Origin: Parvularculaceae bacterium
GTDB lineage: Bacteria; Pseudomonadota; Alphaproteobacteria; Caulobacterales; Parvularculaceae
NCBI GenBank assembly: GCA_027080545.1
Contig: JALWRV010000131.1
Coordinates: forward strand, 1-7,552
Direction: 5' to 3'
DNA: 7,552 nt
This document shows positions 6,122 to 7,552 of this stretch, piece by piece (position 1 is the first letter of the stretch; each line of letters starts with the position of its first letter). The translations under genes and the position numbers were made by a program. The notes under the pieces are model-generated. The model was not told where the DNA came from. It worked only from the letters and a program-made list of their open reading frames with translations, and searched no databases.

Positions 6122-6197
6122 GCCGCATTAGCTCAGTTGGTAGAGCACGTCATTCGTAATGACGGGGTCAGGTGTTCGAGTCACCTATGCGGCACCA
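6122..6197 (+). tRNA. tRNA-Thr (anticodon CGT)
   Basis: A complete 76-nt cloverleaf with encoded CCA. The acceptor stem is GCCGCAT (6122-6128) with ATGCGGC (6187-6193), discriminator A6194, and CCA 6195-6197. The D arm is GCTC/GAGC with loop AGTTGGTA. The anticodon arm is CGTCA/TGACG around TTCGTAA with anticodon CGT at 6155-6157, which reads ACG. The variable loop is GGGTC. The T arm is AGGTG/CACCT around TTCGAGT. All stems are fully paired. A TTGACG at 6079-6084 sits at about the right distance for a -35 element, but no AT-rich -10 follows. Termination is probably at the hairpin starting at 6208. Confidence 0.98.
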
Positions 6198-6207
6198 GTT
6201 TCACCGA

Positions 6208-6228
6208 TATCGCGAAGCGATAATTTTT
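6208..6228 (+). terminator. Probable Rho-independent terminator of tRNA-Thr
   Basis: TATCGC (6208-6213) and GCGATA (6217-6222) form a perfect 6-bp stem around GAA, followed after one A by TTTTT (6224-6228). It begins 11 nt past the tRNA CCA end. The same T-run is also the left arm of the next palindrome. Confidence 0.6.
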
Positions 6229-6247
6229 GCTCCGGGGGAGCAAAAAT
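6223..6247. repeat. Perfect 11-bp inverted repeat overlapping the terminator U-tract
   Basis: ATTTTTGCTCC (6223-6233) and GGAGCAAAAAT (6237-6247) are perfectly complementary around GGG. The A/T runs lie on the wrong side of the GC part for a standard terminator on either strand. A nascent RNA that reads through the tRNA terminator would fold into this more stable hairpin and remove the U-tract from single-stranded form. Confidence 0.7.
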
Positions 6248-6249
6248 AG

Positions 6250-6281
6250 GGAAAGCGCGTCGACGGCAGTCGACTATTTCC
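6250..6281. repeat. GTCGAC dyad within a larger inverted repeat
   Basis: Two copies of the palindrome GTCGAC (6259-6264 and 6269-6274) are separated by GGCA and can pair as a 6-bp hairpin. Outside them, GGAAA (6250-6254) pairs with TTTCC (6277-6281), leaving a small asymmetric internal loop. It lies directly after the 11-bp palindrome and forms part of a run of adjacent dyads. Confidence 0.5.
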
Positions 6282-6303
6282 AAAGGGAATAAGCTTTATG
6301 GGC

Positions 6304-6341
6304 GTGGCGCCCCTCACCCTGAGCTTGTCGAAGGGCGCCGG
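6304..6341. repeat. REP-like intergenic palindromic element
   Basis: GGCGCCC (6306-6312) pairs with GGGCGCC (6333-6339). Inside are CTCA/TGAG (6313-6316 with 6320-6323) and, read on the minus strand, the core CCCTTCGACAAGCTCAGGG. From general knowledge, this core is a widespread REP-type sequence in proteobacterial intergenic regions, including many alphaproteobacteria. It is probably one of many genomic copies. No RAYT transposase is in the window. Confidence 0.65.
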
Positions 6342-6471
6342 CGCGGGGAGGGGGAGCTGTGAAACCTTATCCTGATATGCGTTTGGAAATGCCTTTCGAA
6401 GGATCATCTTTTACCGAGAAAGATTGTGGCATAGCATTATAGTCTCGCTCTTCTATAAAGGAGGCGAGTTG

Positions 6472-6495
6472 ATGGCAATGGGAGGGTGCAAATGA
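6472..6495 (+). CDS. Possible 7-codon minicistron with perfect Shine-Dalgarno
   Basis: A perfect AGGAGG at 6459-6464 stands 7 nt before ATG 6472, which opens a 7-codon frame (MAMGGCK) ending in TGA at 6493-6495. The stop overlaps the ATG of the next short ORF as ATGA, a coupling arrangement. A Shine-Dalgarno this good ahead of so short a frame suggests a leader peptide or a translation-coupling device, but chance cannot be excluded in a purine-rich stretch. Confidence 0.25.
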   Translation: MAMGGCK

Positions 6496-6545
6496 CCCGC
6501 TCAAAAAACTTTTGGTATTGGGTGAACGGGGGTTCACCTGCACCC
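6484..6545 (+). ncRNA. Candidate structured RNA, potential three-way junction
   Basis: GGGTGCA (6484-6490) is perfectly complementary to TGCACCC (6539-6545). Inside, GGTGAAC (6521-6527) pairs perfectly with GTTCACC (6532-6538) around GGGG, directly abutting the outer stem so the two can stack. CAAAA (6502-6506) can pair with TTTTG (6510-6514). The fold resembles no riboswitch or small RNA that I recognise. Direction is assigned to + only because of the flanking Shine-Dalgarno sequences. The two 7-bp stems pair equally well on the minus strand. Confidence 0.35.
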
Positions 6546-6605
6546 GGCATTGTCAGACATTACAGCGTCACCTGTAATCGACCGATGGCCAGCATATTTG
6601 TTTAA
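6492..6605 (+). CDS. Possible 37-residue small protein overlapping a structured segment
   Basis: ATG 6492 overlaps the stop of the 7-codon frame and has its own GGGAGGG at 6480-6486, 5 nt upstream. The product starts MTRSKNFWYWVNGGSPAPG and ends in ASIFV. It has an aromatic cluster FWYW, a single Cys and no clear membrane helix or signal peptide. I do not recognise it. The same bases can fold into a three-way junction, so the ORF could instead be incidental to a noncoding or regulatory RNA. Confidence 0.25.
   Translation: MTRSKNFWYWVNGGSPAPGIVRHYSVTCNRPMASIFV
6559..6578. promoter_or_regulatory. Operator-like 7-bp dyad
   Basis: ATTACAG (6559-6565) and CTGTAAT (6572-6578) are perfectly complementary across CGTCAC. 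Spacing and AT content resemble binding sites of dimeric repressors such as the TetR family, and it could also be an RNA hairpin adjoining the three-way-junction candidate. No obvious downstream + strand gene explains an operator here. Confidence 0.35.
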
Positions 6606-6660
6606 AAAACATACCCCACCGGCTTGCCTCTTCCGTTCCAAGCAAAGGATGGATCCAGAA

Positions 6661-6685
6661 CTTGCCCATGAACGGCTCTGGCAAG
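6661..6685 (-). terminator. Weak candidate terminator for the minus-strand gene
   Basis: CTTGCC (6661-6666) and GGCAAG (6680-6685) form a 6-bp stem with a 13-nt loop, about 50 nt past the stop of the minus-strand gene. On that strand only TTCTGG follows the stem, not a U-run, so it is a weak candidate, and no better one is visible nearby. Confidence 0.25.
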
Positions 6686-6733
6686 GAGTATAAGTGAGGA
6701 TGGCGGGGCGGGGATAAGTTTATTGCTTACCGC

Positions 6734-7552
6734 TTATTGACCACCACCGGAGAATTTTTGTCTAAGCGCATTGCAGCCTTGCTCGCGTGATTGTTTCAAA
6801 TTCTGTAACTGGTCAAGCACAGATTGATAGCGGGCGCGCAAATCGGCGGCTATGTTGGGGTCGCGCGGGCGCTCTTCAGCAGCAGCGGCCTCATCTTCGA
6901 TGCGGTCAGCTTTGGCAATGGCCATAGCCAATTGAATGGATTCATCCGTAAGCTGATCTTCTAATGCCAGCTTAGCCTCAGCATTGCGATAGGGTGGTTT
7001 GCGCGGGGGTGTTTGCAATTCAAGCAAGGTTTGGAACCCTTTGGCTTCGGCTTCAAATCCTTCAATTTGGCGTTGCAAAATATCTTTGCCGGTTAGTTGC
7101 GTCAGCACCCCTTCCTTGGCCAAATCTGCGCGCATGGTAGCGGCTTCTTTTTTCGCCCCGGCCACACACATTTCTGCCGCGGCGATTTCCTGTTTGCTTA
7201 ATACGGGGCCGCGCGGGGGGGGGGCTGATTGTTTTTGAATATTACGGCACAGCTCTGCCATGCCCTCGACTTGGGTGCGGAAGCTCTCTGCCTGTTCCAG
7301 CGGCAATTGTGGTAATAGGCTGATGCCTTGGGTGACTTGTTCGACTAAAGGGGCCACTTCCTGATTGATGGCTTTGGGTGATTTTCCGGTGCGGGTCTCC
7401 AGAACCAACATCCAGAAATTGCGCACCGGCTTGAATTTTTTCCAAGCGATCTTTTCCATGCCCACATCAGCCAGAGTTTGTGATTTGGTGCGCGCCAGAA
7501 CCTTGGTGATGCCATAACATTGGAAGGCCAGGGCGATTTGTTCTTCTTCGCT
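6734..7552 (-). CDS. Unrecognised alpha-helical protein, C-terminal 272 residues (5' truncated)
   Basis: The frame stays open to the right edge, so the GTG at 7465 is an internal Val and the gene starts outside the window. The visible part begins SEEEQIALAFQCYGITKVLA and ends in FSGGGQ. It is rich in Ala, Glu, Gln, Leu and Lys with long charged helices (about residues 160-265), suggesting coiled coil, and has four scattered cysteines (QCYG, AELCRN, EMCVAGA and EQGCNALRQ). A short Pro-rich linker, SAPPPRGP, lies near the middle. I do not recognise the family. The composition would fit a periplasmic or secreted protein whose signal peptide is off the edge, but nothing visible proves this. It converges on the tRNA. 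The coding strand has ten consecutive C (7215-7224) in the linker, a possible slippage site. Codon use resembles the rest of the window. Confidence 0.75.
   Translation of the reverse strand, partial: SEEEQIALAFQCYGITKVLARTKSQTLADVGMEKIAWKKFKPVRNFWMLVLETRTGKSPKAINQEVAPLVEQVTQGISLLPQLPLEQAESFRTQVEGMAELCRNIQKQSAPPPRGPVLSKQEIAAAEMCVAGAKKEAATMRADLAKEGVLTQLTGKDILQRQIEGFEAEAKGFQTLLELQTPPRKPPYRNAEAKLALEDQLTDESIQLAMAIAKADRIEDEAAAAEERPRDPNIAADLRARYQSVLDQLQNLKQSREQGCNALRQKFSGGGQ

Larger units (their letters stand above)
6198..6733. other. Gene-poor, palindrome-rich intergenic region
   Basis: About 540 bp between tRNA-Thr and the converging minus-strand gene contain no long conserved ORF. The left part (6208-6341) is a run of adjacent inverted repeats ending in a REP-like element. 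Bases 6345-6458 show only an AT-rich patch with TATAGT (6438-6443) and TATAAA (6454-6459) and no matching -35. The centre (6459-6605) holds short ORFs and a potential structured RNA. The right part (6606-6733) has weak stems: TGTTT/AAACA (6599-6611), GCTTG/CAAGC (6622-6643) and CTTGCC/GGCAAG (6661-6685). Confidence 0.7.

Noticed and set aside
5799..6128. 109-codon minus-strand frame across the GNAT end and the intergenic region
   Set aside because: It lies opposite the GNAT 3' end and the tRNA 5' end, its composition is Arg/Pro-rich as in antisense frames, and no ribosome-binding site is evident.
6182..6548. tRNA-Thr 3' end as an integration site with a downstream copy near 6533-6548
   Set aside because: Only short matches such as TCACCT and CGGCA are shared, there is no contiguous direct repeat, and no integrase is present.
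6198..6733. CRISPR array or insertion sequence in the palindrome-rich region
   Set aside because: The repeats are inverted, not regularly spaced direct repeats, and there is no transposase frame or terminal inverted-repeat pair with target duplication.
7463..7465. GTG at 7465 as the start of the minus-strand gene
   Set aside because: The frame continues without a stop to the window edge with coding-like sequence and no ribosome-binding site precedes the GTG.

Overview
The window looks like chromosomal DNA of an alphaproteobacterium of moderate GC content. The evidence is the rpmI-rplT-pheS-pheT gene order, the long PheS with a C-terminal tail, the alphaproteobacterial flavour of the PheT and GNAT sequences, and a REP-like intergenic palindrome of a type common in Sphingomonadales-like and Hyphomonadales-like genomes. 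The taxon is inferred from familiarity, not from a search.

Layout. Bases 3-635 hold the C-terminal part of a multi-pass inner-membrane protein that runs off the left edge and resembles PiT-type permeases. A sigma70-like promoter (687-714) and a structured leader follow. Then comes a same-strand translation operon: rpmI (bL35), rplT (bL20), pheS, a 64-codon small ORF, pheT and a GNAT acetyltransferase. The reading frames are tightly linked. The rplT Shine-Dalgarno sequence overlaps the rpmI stop, the small ORF's overlaps the pheS stop, and the GNAT start overlaps the pheT stop as ATGA. A strong Rho-independent hairpin with a U-tract lies only 13-48 nt before the pheS start, so pheS is probably controlled by attenuation of transcription coming from rplT. 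An alternative pairing with the 3' end of rplT could act as the antiterminator.

After the operon are a short coding-like remnant, a complete tRNA-Thr (anticodon CGT, CCA encoded), and about 540 bp without a conventional gene (6198-6733). That stretch is rich in perfect inverted repeats: a probable tRNA terminator, a competing 11-bp palindrome, a GTCGAC dyad, a REP-like element, and a segment at 6459-6605 where a perfect Shine-Dalgarno, a 7-codon minicistron, an overlapping 37-codon ORF and a potential three-way-junction RNA fold coincide. On the minus strand, 6734-7552 is the C-terminal part of an unrecognised helical, glutamine/alanine/glutamate-rich protein that runs off the right edge and contains a run of ten C in its coding strand.

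The conserved genes are ordinary core translation machinery. I do not see a defence, mobile or biosynthetic system. The points most worth a second look are regulatory: the pheS attenuator, the rpmI leader and the structured intergenic segment at 6459-6605.
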